Shown piece by piece: positions 8,535-17,062 of a DNA stretch of 35,625 nucleotides. Numbering within the stretch: the first letter of the stretch is position 1; each line of letters begins with the position of its first letter. Source of the stretch: Anammoximicrobium sp032229885. GTDB taxonomy: Bacteria > Planctomycetota > Planctomycetia > Pirellulales > Pirellulaceae. A program made the translations under genes and the position numbers. Below the pieces are notes generated by a model. The model had not been told where the DNA came from, did not search any database, and worked only from the letters and a program-made list of their open reading frames with translations. The DNA lies in NCBI GenBank assembly GCA_032229885.1, contig JAVYAJ010000140.1, forward strand, positions 1 through 35,625, given 5' to 3'.

Positions 8535-9295
8535 CCTGGCCTTTCGATCCGTCAACGGTTGGAAAAAACACGTTCTTCCACGATCGCTCAGACGCATCGA
8601 TCGGCTGTGTTGCGCATTCGACGTGCGCGACAGGATGTGTTTTACGGCTCATGATGCGTTACGGCCCATGAGATGTCGACGATCAGTGATCGGGTCGCTC
8701 GTGTTGTGCGGCATGACGAACTTCACGCGTCGTGAAACAGGCGATAGAGTTGTCCTTCGACACACGCACGGGATTGCGCCCGTCCATGGTGATCGCATCC
8801 CCGCGGCGGAAGCACGCCGGGTCTCGGCCCGACCTGCGACCCGACCCGCGGCACGGCCCGCGCGGCTCGGCTACTTGTAGGTTGTACGCCCAGGCGGTAG
8901 ATTACGAGCTCGGCCGACGCGACGTCGCGCGCGGCGCGCCGCATGCCGAAGGTCGGGTCTCTCGAACCGACGCAGTCGGAATCGACGACCCTGGCGACGC
9001 AGGTTGCGGCCTGACGCTGCGTCGAGCCAAAGTCGCGTCCGGGCCTTGTGTGTCGGCCTGTAGGCGGGCCGGCGCACCGAGCAGATCGGCGCAGAGAACA
9101 GATCGGCGTACAGACCGGCCCGATCCGGCGCCCGCCGTGCGGCAGACCGTTGCTGGGCGCGGCCGCGCAGCGCGGTTGGGGAACCAATAAGCGGCTGGAA
9201 GCCGCTTCCACGAGGGCCGTTGCTGGGCGTCGCAGTGCGGCTGGGGAGGGTAGGGCGCAAAGCTTTGGAGAAGATCCGCAAAGGGAATTAGTTGT
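8535..9295. other. Gene-free region before the Gfo/Idh/MocA gene
   Basis: No convincing coding frame is seen on either strand. Present are a 17-bp-period direct repeat starting TTACGGC (8642 and 8659), a hairpin AGCGGCT-GGA-AGCCGCT near 9190-9206, the direct repeats at 9147 and 9217, and a canonical NotI site at 9159-9166. A Shine-Dalgarno-like AAGGGA lies just before the ATG at 9296. Confidence 0.55.
9147..9247 (+). repeat. Imperfect direct repeat flanking a hairpin
   Basis: CCGTTGCTGGGCG occurs at 9147-9159 and 9217-9229. Each copy is followed by a related CGCAG(C/T)GCGG(T/C)TGGGGA block. The hairpin near 9190-9206 lies between the two copies. Confidence 0.6.
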
Positions 9296-10726
9296 ATGTC
9301 CGTCAACGACAAGCTCTCGCGACGTCAGCTCCTCGGGCAGGCACTCGGAACTGCCGCGGCCGTTTCACTGTCGGGGTGTCCTCAGCCGCAGCCGCCCCGA
9401 CCACCGGCGGCGTCCCTGCCGGCCAGCACGAAGGGTCCCGCGGTCAGTCCCAACGAACAAATCAGCGTCGGCATCATCGGCTGCGGGCGGCGGAACGGCC
9501 AATTGGTGATCGGCAAAGGGGGCCAGGGCGCGCCGCCGCCCCACGCTCGAATCGTGGCGGTCGCGGACTTCAACATGGCGCGGGCCGCGGAATGGGCGCG
9601 CAACTATCGGGCCAAGGCCTATCACGACTACCGCGAGCTGCTGGACCGCAAGGATGTCGACGTGGTCATCTATGCCACGCCCGAGCATTGGCACTACCTG
9701 CCTTGCATCCACGCCTGCCAGGCCGGCAAGCACATGTATGGCGAGCAGCCTTTGAGCCACACGATCCGCGAAGGCCGCAAGATGATCGAGGCGGTTCGCA
9801 AGTACAAACGGGTGTTTCAGACCGGCGAACAGCAACGCTCGCATCCCGCCACGCGCAAGGCCGTCGAACTGATCCGCAACGGTCGCATCGGCAAGATCCA
9901 AGCGGTCATCGGCTACAACTATCCCAGCGCGTACGAGTGCAATTTCTCCGCCCAACCGATTCCGCCCGGTCTGAATTGGGACGCCTGGTGTGGTCCGAAC
10001 GAAGTCGTGCCCTACCACACCGACCTGTATCTATCGCGGATCCCTTACGCCCGTGAAGAGCCCTATTATACGACGCCTCCGGAACGATACGCGGTCGGCC
10101 CCGGTTGGATGTCGTTCCGGCCGTACTCGGGCGGTGAGCTGCCCAATTGGGGGTGTCATGGGCTGAGCATGGTCCATTGGGCGTTGGACATGGATCACAG
10201 CGGTCCGGTCGAAATCTGGGTCACGCCCGAGGAGAAACTGCCCACGGTGGTCTACGACGCTCCGGAAACCCGCGAGCGTGGCGACGCGGCTTGCTCGCAG
10301 TCCATCATCCATTATCGATACCCCAACGACGTCGTGTTGACGCTCAGCTCGAACGATCCCAAGATCGGCGGGGGCGCCACATTCATCGGCGAGAAAGGCC
10401 GGATCACGATTTTCCGCGAGGGCTACGAATGCGATCCGGTCGGATTGGACGAAGATCCGCTTCCGCCGGACGCCGTACGCGTCTACGAGAGCGACAACCA
10501 CATGGAGAATTTCTTCGCCTGTGTGGCCTCGGGCAAGGATCCGATCATGCCCGTCGAGGCCGGGCACAGCGTGGCGACGTTGTGCCATTTGGGCAACATC
10601 GCCCGTCGGTTGGGGCGTCGCTTGAAATGGGATCCTGAACAGGAGATCTTTCCCGGCGACGACGAAGCCAATCAGTACCTTGACGTGCCGAAACGCAAAC
10701 CCTACGAACTACCCAACGAAGTTTGA
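9296..10726 (+). CDS. Exported Gfo/Idh/MocA-family oxidoreductase (Tat lipoprotein)
   Basis: This 476-residue protein has a twin-arginine signal (SRRQLLG, residues 8-14) and a lipobox SLSGC with C28, so it should be exported folded with its cofactor and lipid-anchored. A proline-rich linker follows, then a Rossmann NAD(P)-binding domain starting VGIIGCG near residue 58, and the C-terminal Gfo/Idh domain to about 440. The family oxidises or reduces sugars and related polyols. The usual EKP motif reads GEQPLSH here (E150, Q151, P152), so the normally catalytic lysine is glutamine. The gene ends 10 bp before the RidA-type gene, with which it probably forms an operon. The substrate is unknown. 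Confidence 0.9.
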   Translation: MSVNDKLSRRQLLGQALGTAAAVSLSGCPQPQPPRPPAASLPASTKGPAVSPNEQISVGIIGCGRRNGQLVIGKGGQGAPPPHARIVAVADFNMARAAEWARNYRAKAYHDYRELLDRKDVDVVIYATPEHWHYLPCIHACQAGKHMYGEQPLSHTIREGRKMIEAVRKYKRVFQTGEQQRSHPATRKAVELIRNGRIGKIQAVIGYNYPSAYECNFSAQPIPPGLNWDAWCGPNEVVPYHTDLYLSRIPYAREEPYYTTPPERYAVGPGWMSFRPYSGGELPNWGCHGLSMVHWALDMDHSGPVEIWVTPEEKLPTVVYDAPETRERGDAACSQSIIHYRYPNDVVLTLSSNDPKIGGGATFIGEKGRITIFREGYECDPVGLDEDPLPPDAVRVYESDNHMENFFACVASGKDPIMPVEAGHSVATLCHLGNIARRLGRRLKWDPEQEIFPGDDEANQYLDVPKRKPYELPNEV

Positions 10727-10736
10727 GAGCACTCCC

Positions 10737-12020
10737 ATGACATGGCGATCGCTTGTTGCCGCCATCCTGGCGGCTTGTTTGCTCGGACCGTCCAGTTGCT
10801 GGAGCGCCGAATCCGCCGCGCCCGCGGCGGATGACAGCGCTGCCGCGGCCTCGGTCGAGTACCTTCCGCTGGATGCTCCCGAAGGCATCTCCCAGGCCGT
10901 CGTCGTCCAAGGGATGCCGCTGGTCTACACCCGGCAGTTGCTGCCGTTGGACGCCGCGGGCAATCTGGTCGGCGAAGGCTCGGTGGACGCGCAGATCGAA
11001 CAGGTGCTGGCCAACTTGGCGACCGTGCTGAAGGACGCCGGGTCGGACTTGAACCGGCTGATCCGCATCCAGGTCTATGCGTTGGCCCCAGAGACTATCA
11101 TCCGTGTGCGCGAACTGTTGGCCAAGCGGCTCGATCCCGCGGTGCGTCCGGCGTTCAGTCCCGTGCAGACGCCGTTGACACAGCGCGGCGCGGTCGTGGC
11201 GGTCGACGCGGTCGCGGCCGGAACCGCCCCTACCGACGCAGCCGCGGAAAACGAGGCGGCGGGGCGACTGGTCGTAAAACGGTGCGAGGGCGTGGCTGGC
11301 GACCCGAGCCGTGCGGATGCAGCCGTGCTGCCGCGCGGCGGCGTGACCTACCTGTCCGGCGTTCCGGACGAAGGCGGACTGACCGAATCGGCCGTCGTCC
11401 GCGTGATGACCAGGGCCCTGAAGACGCTCAGCTATTTACAGCTCGGCCCTGAGCACATCGCGCAGATCAAGATCTTCGTCCGACCGATCACGTCCGCGGA
11501 CGCTGTTCTGAAGGAAGTGCAGAAGTTCTTCCCGGACCAGGCGACCCCGCCCGTGGTCTTCGTCGAATGGTTGGCTACGATGCCGCTCGAGATCGAGATG
11601 GTCGCCCAGCTTCCACCGTCCGACACGAAATCGACGCCGTCTCAAAATGTCGCGTTTTTCACGCCACCCGAATTCCGTCCCCATCCTGTTTTCAGCCGGG
11701 TGGCGGTGGTCCGGGCCGACCGCCAGATCTACATTTCCGGCCAGTATGCGCGAGCTCCCAGTCGCGGCGAACCTCAAGGAAAATACGTCTTCGACCAGTT
11801 GCAAGAGATCCTGACCAAGACGGACAGCGACATGCGGCATCTGGCCAAAGCCACGTACTACGTCTGTGACGACGATGCCGCTCGGTGGGTCGATCGCCTG
11901 CGGCCGACCGTCTTCGATCCCGATCGGCCGCCGGCGGCCTCGAAGCTGATGGTCTACGGCGTTGGCATGGTGGGGCGGACGATGACGATCGACATGATCG
12001 CCGTGCCCAAAGACCGTTGA
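10737..12020 (+). CDS. Exported protein with three RidA/YjgF-like domains
   Basis: This 427-residue protein starts with a hydrophobic signal (LVAAILAACLLGPSSCWSA), so it is probably secreted or periplasmic. Three RidA/YjgF/YER057c-like units follow. Unit 1 is at about 45-165 (GMPLVYTRQLLPLD, AQIEQVLANLATVLKDAG), unit 2 at about 180-305 (FVEWLATMPLEIEMVAQ at its end) and unit 3 at about 320-425 (YISGQYAR, ending GRTMTIDMIAVPK). RidA proteins are normally about 130-residue cytosolic trimers that deaminate reactive enamines and imines. A single chain with three units could form a pseudo-trimer. I chose the ATG at 10737, 10 bp after the Gfo/Idh stop, because the signal peptide begins there. The function is unknown; the context suggests a role beside the exported oxidoreductase. 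Confidence 0.85.
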   Translation: MTWRSLVAAILAACLLGPSSCWSAESAAPAADDSAAAASVEYLPLDAPEGISQAVVVQGMPLVYTRQLLPLDAAGNLVGEGSVDAQIEQVLANLATVLKDAGSDLNRLIRIQVYALAPETIIRVRELLAKRLDPAVRPAFSPVQTPLTQRGAVVAVDAVAAGTAPTDAAAENEAAGRLVVKRCEGVAGDPSRADAAVLPRGGVTYLSGVPDEGGLTESAVVRVMTRALKTLSYLQLGPEHIAQIKIFVRPITSADAVLKEVQKFFPDQATPPVVFVEWLATMPLEIEMVAQLPPSDTKSTPSQNVAFFTPPEFRPHPVFSRVAVVRADRQIYISGQYARAPSRGEPQGKYVFDQLQEILTKTDSDMRHLAKATYYVCDDDAARWVDRLRPTVFDPDRPPAASKLMVYGVGMVGRTMTIDMIAVPKDR

Positions 12021-12051
12021 CGAGGCGGTCGGCTGGCTGACGAAACGATCC

Positions 12052-12072
12052 GGGCTGCAACCTATGCAGCCC
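12052..12072. terminator. Candidate terminator hairpin between convergent genes
   Basis: GGGCTGCA and TGCAGCCC form a perfect 8-bp stem with a five-base loop, 31 bp after the RidA-type stop. No T-tract is seen on either strand, so termination is uncertain. Confidence 0.4.
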
Positions 12073-12219
12073 AAGTCAAACCGTCGGCCGCCAAACCGCC
12101 TGTTATTCGACACGAGCGAAGCCAAAGCTGCGTCCGACGGGCCACGCGTCGCGGCGTACGAGCGTGCGGCATACGAGTAGCCAACGACGTCGACCGGAAA
12201 CTGGGGGCGTTTCGCTGGT

Positions 12220-13209
12220 TCATTCCGCAGGAAAGACCGGCGCGTTTCCGGTGAGTTCAGCCAGCGCGTTGCGGGCGGCGCGCTGTTCGGCTTCTTTCTT
12301 GTTGTGCCCCCAAGCAGGTTGAAAGCAGATCTCCGAGACCCGCGCGGCCACCTGGAAGCACTTGCGGTGGTCAGGCCCTTTTTCATCCAGCACGTGATAG
12401 CTCGGCGTGCTGGCGAACTTGCGCTGGGCGAGCTGTTGGAGCAGCGACTTGAAGTTGGCCGTCAATTCGCCGTTGGAGACGAGCTCGATTTCCGGCTCGA
12501 TCACGGCGGCGATAAACCGCCGCGCCGCTTCGCCGCCTCCGTCCAAATAAATGGCGGCGATCAGCGACTCGAGCACATCGGCCAGCAGCGACGACGGGAT
12601 GGACTGACTCGCGGCAACGCCTTTGCCGACGACGAGAAACTCTTCCAGGCCCAGCATGCTGCTGATCTTGGCGCACGTCTGACGGCTGACCACGGCCGAC
12701 TTGATCTTGGTCAGATCACCCTCGAAATATCGCGGGAATCGATGAAACAGCAGTTCGCAAACGACCGCCCCCAAAATGGCGTCGCCGAGGAACTCTAAGC
12801 GCTCGTTGGACGCCAAACGGTGTTCGGCGCACGAGGCGTGCGTCAGGGCCTCGCGCAGCAATTGACGGTCTTTGAAAACATACCCGATTCGCCGCTCGCA
12901 GAGCGCCATCCGATCATCCGCGGAAGCGCTCGAGCCTCGCCCACCGTCCACGCTCGGCTCGCCCGGCGCAGGGCCGCTCAGCGTCGCCGCAGCCGTCCGC
13001 GGCTTGTCAGGATCCCGCGGTGATCGTTGGGGTGCGCCGCCGAGGTCGTCATCCGTGCGCTGACGCGCCGCAGCCGCGTCGTTCGCGGGTGTCGCGCTCG
13101 CGGCGTCGGCCGATAGCCTAGCCAGCAAGCCCTCCCAGGGATCGTCTGATGATGAACGGACGTTATGGGGCGGGAGAGCCGTTCCGTCCGGGATCAACGC
13201 GTCTGACAT
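12220..13209 (-). CDS. rnc: Ribonuclease III
   Basis: This enzyme cleaves double-stranded RNA in rRNA and mRNA processing. In the 329-residue form the RNase III domain covers about 102-240 with the signature NERLEFLGDA at 135-144 and the second acidic pair D211/E214 in LADVLESLIAAIYLDGG. A double-stranded RNA-binding domain follows at about 248-321 (ANFKSLLQQLAQ, KKEAEQRAARNAL). The first 100 residues are low complexity and unlike the family, so the protein is about 100 residues longer than usual. I chose the ATG at 13209; an open frame extends to 13296. A start at the internal M101 would give a normal-length enzyme and cannot be excluded. The gene is divergent from the HtrA gene. Confidence 0.93.
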   Translation of the reverse strand: MSDALIPDGTALPPHNVRSSSDDPWEGLLARLSADAASATPANDAAAARQRTDDDLGGAPQRSPRDPDKPRTAAATLSGPAPGEPSVDGGRGSSASADDRMALCERRIGYVFKDRQLLREALTHASCAEHRLASNERLEFLGDAILGAVVCELLFHRFPRYFEGDLTKIKSAVVSRQTCAKISSMLGLEEFLVVGKGVAASQSIPSSLLADVLESLIAAIYLDGGGEAARRFIAAVIEPEIELVSNGELTANFKSLLQQLAQRKFASTPSYHVLDEKGPDHRKCFQVAARVSEICFQPAWGHNKKEAEQRAARNALAELTGNAPVFPAE

Positions 13210-13334
13210 GTTTGAGTGTTCGGAGATGCCGTGCACAGGCAAGGGGGGCCGAGAGCGGAGCGCCTCAGTTTTCGGACAACGGTGGCCCGAAGCCAATCTG
13301 TTGAGAAGACCCTGCGAGCTGTCCGCCGTATACT

Positions 13335-13351
13335 GCTAGTTTCAGCCTAGC
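13335..13351. repeat. Short inverted repeat in the rnc/HtrA divergent region
   Basis: GCTAG at 13335-13339 pairs with CTAGC at 13347-13351 in the 306-bp gap between divergent genes. It could be a small operator; no regulator can be named. Confidence 0.3.
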
Positions 13352-13427
13352 AATTGAGACGCGGCATGTCAATCTAAACTCGCCTTCTTTGGTCTTTTGT
13401 GGCCTTCGATCGCACGGAGCCGCGCTC

Positions 13428-13433
13428 TATAAT
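13428..13433 (+). promoter_or_regulatory. Candidate -10 box (TATAAT) for the HtrA gene
   Basis: A perfect TATAAT lies 82 bp upstream of the chosen HtrA start. The -35 region 17 bp before it (TTCGAT) is weak, so the call rests on the -10 box and position. Confidence 0.4.
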
Positions 13434-13503
13434 GTCCGCTGCGGACGATACGTGCCAGGGCTGCCCGGGCCGCCCAAAGCACCATTCTACCATCGTTACG
13501 TTT

Positions 13504-13509
13504 AGGAGG
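13504..13509 (+). promoter_or_regulatory. Strong ribosome binding site of the HtrA gene
   Basis: AGGAGG lies six bases before the ATG at 13516. It fixes the start at MSHLRRRW rather than at the upstream in-frame codons. Confidence 0.8.
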
Positions 13510-13515
13510 CAGCCG

Positions 13516-14700
13516 ATGTCGCACTTGCGTCGGAGATGGCTTGGCGGCGCGTTTTCTCTCGCGATCTTTTTGGGGATCTGCCTACCGTGGACGTCCAGGC
13601 CGCACGCGCGGGGGGCTGACGATGTCGCCGATGCCATCGGCCATGCCCAGGGCCTGTCTCGCGCATTTCGACAGGCGGTCGAAACCGCGCTGCCATCGGT
13701 GGTGACGCTGGTGGCCAAGAGCAAGCCGGACGCGACGCGAGACCGCGCAGACATGAAGAGATTGTTGGAAGATCCACGATTTCGCCGCCTGTTTCCCGAG
13801 TCGCCAGCGGGCGAATCGCCCTCGGGCCAAAGCGACCTGCCGGCCGTTCCCACGTCGATTGGCTCGGGGGTGATCATCGATCGAAGCGGCGTGGTCCTGA
13901 CCAACAATCATGTCGTGCAAGGCGCCGACGAAATCATCGTGCGTTTGAAGGACGGGATGGAATTGAAGGGGATCGACGTAAAGGCCGATCCGCTCAGCGA
14001 ACTAGCCGTGGTCAAGGTTCAACTGCCGCCGAATCAAACGCTCGAGGCCGCTCGGCTCGGCGAATCCGAGCCGTTGCAGATCGGCGACTGGGTGCTGGCG
14101 ATCGGCAGCCCGTTCGAGCTGGAAGCCACGGTCAGCGCGGGAATCATCAGCGGCAAGGGACGAGGCATCGACAAGGTCCGACGCGGCCGACTGCTGCAGA
14201 CCGACGCGGCGATCAACCCCGGCAACTCGGGCGGACCTCTGGTGAATCTCGAAGGCCAGGTGGTCGGTATCAACACGGCGATTGCGTCGATGAGCGGCGG
14301 CTATCAGGGGATCGGCTTTGCGATCCCGATCGACCGCGCGCGGTGGATTGCCCAGGAATTGTTGGAGCACGGCCATGTGCGGCGGGCCTACCTGGGCATC
14401 GGCATCGAAGACCTGACGCCTGAGGCCGCGGCGAAGCTCAAACTCCCACCGCGTTCGGGCGTGTTCGTCCGCGATGTGTTGCCAGGCGGTCCGGCGGACA
14501 CGGCTGGCATCAAGGTCAACGACGTGATCGTCGAGTTCGCCGATCAGAAAACCGTGGGGCCGCGCGATCTTCAGGACGTCGTCGAGCAGAAGCCGATCGG
14601 TTCGCAACAGACGGTCAAAGTGATGCGCGACGGCAACCCGGTGACGCTGACCGTCACGCTGCAAGCGTACCCCGAGGATGCCTTGCGGCGTCAGCCCTGA
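13516..14700 (+). CDS. HtrA/DegP-type serine protease with one PDZ domain
   Basis: This 394-residue protein is an envelope quality-control protease. A signal peptide or anchor (FSLAIFLGICL, residues 13-23) precedes a trypsin-like domain at about 110-280. H132 is in TNNHVV and the nucleophile S238 in NPGNSGGPL. The position expected to hold the catalytic aspartate (usually in a DLAV-like motif) reads SELAVVKV, so E162 replaces it. One PDZ domain follows at about 285-390 (YLGIGIEDL, GVFVRDVLPGGPA). The ATG at 13516 has a perfect AGGAGG at 13504-13509 six bases upstream, which decides the start over an ATG-rich upstream extension. It could be a slower protease or a regulated form; the fold is certain. 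Confidence 0.93.
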   Translation: MSHLRRRWLGGAFSLAIFLGICLPWTSRPHARGADDVADAIGHAQGLSRAFRQAVETALPSVVTLVAKSKPDATRDRADMKRLLEDPRFRRLFPESPAGESPSGQSDLPAVPTSIGSGVIIDRSGVVLTNNHVVQGADEIIVRLKDGMELKGIDVKADPLSELAVVKVQLPPNQTLEAARLGESEPLQIGDWVLAIGSPFELEATVSAGIISGKGRGIDKVRRGRLLQTDAAINPGNSGGPLVNLEGQVVGINTAIASMSGGYQGIGFAIPIDRARWIAQELLEHGHVRRAYLGIGIEDLTPEAAAKLKLPPRSGVFVRDVLPGGPADTAGIKVNDVIVEFADQKTVGPRDLQDVVEQKPIGSQQTVKVMRDGNPVTLTVTLQAYPEDALRRQP

Positions 14701-15304
14701 GGCAGCCCGCGGTGGTAAAGCCGAGTCGGACGCTTGGGACATGCGCACGTCGCGCGATCTCGATCGCCGGGTGCTGCCCGGACAACCTCGATCGCGGCGT
14801 CATGTTGTCGCCGGGCCTGTCTGGACCTGAGCAGACCGGCCGCAGGTCGGCGAACCCGGCCGCGGCGGAATGTGCTCTTTTACACCAAGTCGAGTACCGA
14901 GCCGCGCCGAAACCGACAGGTGAACGCAGGCACGGGAAGGGCTTGGTCCGCCCAGTGCGGCGCGGCGCCTGGAGAGACACGCTTCGGTGCGGCGGTCCGA
15001 GGCACGGCCTTCGGGCGGGATATTCGGTTGCAGCCTGAATCGGAGCGCGGTCGCGTCTGGGCACGGGCGAGTTGAAGCCCGCCCTGCACGGTTCTGTCCC
15101 GCGCGACACACAATATACGGCCCGCCCCCCCAACGCGTCCTGCCCTGCTCCGCGGGCCAGCGATGTCTCAGCGAAAGTTCCCGGCGCGCCTCGACAACCC
15201 CAGCTCTGTAAACCGTCACAAGTCGCCCTGCCGCGGGCTGCTCGGCACAGACTGCCGACCGACCAGGCAGCGGGAAACTACTCTCAGCCAGAAAAGACTG
15301 AAAC
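14701..15304. other. Gene-free region upstream of mgtE
   Basis: No protein is recognised in this 604-bp stretch. It is very GC-rich and includes a hairpin CGGGC-N8-GCCCG at 15064-15081, followed by GCCCTGC as in the 336 hairpin. A magnesium riboswitch (M-box or mgtA-like leader) would be plausible before mgtE, but I cannot identify its conserved core by eye. Confidence 0.45.
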
Positions 15305-16684
15305 GTGATCAATACGCTGTATCTACCCGAGCTGCGAGAAATGTTGGCCGAGAACAACGAGCAGGAACTGCGGGAGTTCTGCACCGCGCTGCATCCGGCA
15401 CGGACCGCCGAGTTCATGGAAGGGCTGAGCACGGACGAGATTTGGCGCGTGCTGCAGTTCGCCGAGCCGGCCGTGCGGGACGAGATCTTCAGCTTTTTTC
15501 CAGAAGACAAGCAGATCGAGATCCTCCAAACTCAGAACCGTCGGGAGGTGGCGGGCCTGTTGGCGGAAATGGCGGCTGATGATCGCGTCGATCTGCTGCA
15601 CGAGGTCGACGAGTCGATCGTCCAGGAGCTGCTGCCCCTGATGCCGGCCGACGAGCGGCGCGACATCTTGCGTTTGCGGGCGTACCCCGAAGGCTCGGCG
15701 GGCGCCGTGATGACCACGGATTTCGGCAAGCTGAGCGAGCACCTGACGGTCCGCGAGGCGTTTACCGAACTGGGGCGTCAAGTCGAGAATTTGGAGACGA
15801 TGTATTATCTGTACATCGTCGACGACACGGACCACCTGCGCGGCGTCGTCACAGCCCGTCAGTTGGTCGGCGCCATGCAGCATCCGGAAACGCGGCTATC
15901 CGAACTGATGGAGACGGATGTGGCCGCGGTCGACGTGCTGGACGACCAGGAGGCCGTGGCCGCCAAGGTCGCCCATTACGACTTGTTGGCCATTCCCGTC
16001 GTCGACGACGAGCACCGCATCCTGGGGATCATCACGCACGACGACGTGATCGACGTCTTGCGCGAGGAAGCGATCGAAGACGCGCACCTGATCGCGGGCG
16101 TCGCGCCGCTGGAAGAAAGCTATATGCGGACCTCGATCATGACACTGAGCTGGAAGCGAGGCATGTGGCTGACCATCCTGTTCGTCACCGCCCTGTCGAC
16201 GGCCTTCGCCCTCCGGCACCACGAGAAGTACATCGCGGACTATACATGGTTGGTCTTGTTCATCCCGTTGGTGATCTCGTGCGGCGGCAATTCGGGCAAT
16301 CAGTCGGCGACGCTCGTCATCACGGCGTTGGCCACCGGAGACGTGGACCTGAGAGACTGGTTCCGCATTCTCCGGCGCGAGGCGATCATGGGCGTCTTGC
16401 TGGGCGGATTCCTCAGCACGTTTGGATTCGTGGCCGCGTTGATCGTGGCCCACGATTGGTTCTTGGGCGTCGTCGTCGCGATCACGTTGGTGCTGGTGGT
16501 GATGTACGGAACCATGGTCGGCGCGATGCTGCCGCTGTTCTTCAAGCGGATCGGCTTGGATCCCGCGTTGATGAGCAATCCGTTTGTGGCGGGGATCGTG
16601 GACATCTCGGGCATTCTGATTTATATGAACGTCGCCCTGATGCTGATTTCACTGTACCACCCCGCTCTCGACGCGACCGGGTGA
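15305..16684 (+). CDS. mgtE: Magnesium channel/transporter MgtE
   Basis: MgtE moves Mg2+ into the cell through the inner membrane and closes when cytosolic Mg2+ is high. The 459-residue protein has the usual order: the helical N domain (1-128, many acidic residues), two CBS domains (about 130-255, the second near LAIPVVDDEHRILGIITHDD) and five membrane helices (about 285-457). The family motif PLVISCGGNSGNQS near 319-332 and the late DPALMSNPFVAGIVDISG stretch, whose aspartate lines the pore in known structures, are intact. The start is a GTG at 15305; ribosome binding is weak. Length is normal for the family. Confidence 0.95.
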   Translation: MINTLYLPELREMLAENNEQELREFCTALHPARTAEFMEGLSTDEIWRVLQFAEPAVRDEIFSFFPEDKQIEILQTQNRREVAGLLAEMAADDRVDLLHEVDESIVQELLPLMPADERRDILRLRAYPEGSAGAVMTTDFGKLSEHLTVREAFTELGRQVENLETMYYLYIVDDTDHLRGVVTARQLVGAMQHPETRLSELMETDVAAVDVLDDQEAVAAKVAHYDLLAIPVVDDEHRILGIITHDDVIDVLREEAIEDAHLIAGVAPLEESYMRTSIMTLSWKRGMWLTILFVTALSTAFALRHHEKYIADYTWLVLFIPLVISCGGNSGNQSATLVITALATGDVDLRDWFRILRREAIMGVLLGGFLSTFGFVAALIVAHDWFLGVVVAITLVLVVMYGTMVGAMLPLFFKRIGLDPALMSNPFVAGIVDISGILIYMNVALMLISLYHPALDATG

Positions 16685-16713
16685 TGCGGGCAGGAGCGTG
16701 TGGGCCGGATTTC

Positions 16714-16731
16714 GCCCGCGGGCTCGCGGGC
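16714..16731. terminator. Candidate terminator hairpin after mgtE
   Basis: GCCCGCG and CGCGGGC form a 7-bp stem with a four-base loop, 29 bp after the mgtE stop. No T-run follows. A second palindrome (CCATTGG/CCAATGG) lies at 16786-16810. Confidence 0.35.
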
Positions 16732-16862
16732 CACGGATCGCATGAAAAACAACTTCGGATTATTTCGGGTTGATTCATTCCAGAGCCATTGGAGCGATGG
16801 CGCCCAATGGTCGCCTGGACACATCGAGAGATTCTGCTACCAAGTAACTGCAAATCAATCGT

Positions 16863-16993
16863 AACCCGAAGCGTCAGCGAGGGACTGAACGATCCCTGCC
16901 GGAACCGGCCAGGCGGATGCAAGCCCGAACCCGGTCGCAACGAACGCGTGCGATGCAAGCCGTGGCCCCAGTCCCTCGCTGACGCTTCGGGTT
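16863..16993. repeat. Long inverted repeat with perfect 24-bp arms
   Basis: The arm at 16863-16886 is the exact reverse complement of 16970-16993, with an 83-bp spacer. The arm contains CTCGCTGACGCTTCGGGTT. In one frame it reads TRSVSEG, a string I recall in spurious planctomycete proteins. It lies between the convergent mgtE and VWA genes. It may be a non-autonomous repeat family (REP or MITE-like) and could fold into a strong transcript hairpin. Confidence 0.85.
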
Positions 16994-17062
16994 GCGGTCC
17001 AGTGCGACTTGCTCGCTGAAGAGCCACTTTTCTGAAAAACCGAAGCTGTTTTCCAGGCGACC

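Noticed and set aside
8723..9312. Several frames of 85-162 residues between gntR and the Gfo/Idh gene
   Set aside because: All are arginine/proline-rich, overlap each other on both strands and contain repeats; none shows a domain.
11436..12386. A 316-residue minus-strand frame spanning the RidA-type gene end and the rnc end
   Set aside because: It crosses two confident genes and the terminator hairpin and has no recognisable domain.
14701..15304. Magnesium riboswitch upstream of mgtE
   Set aside because: Expected from context, but no conserved core could be identified by eye; a covariance-model search would be needed.
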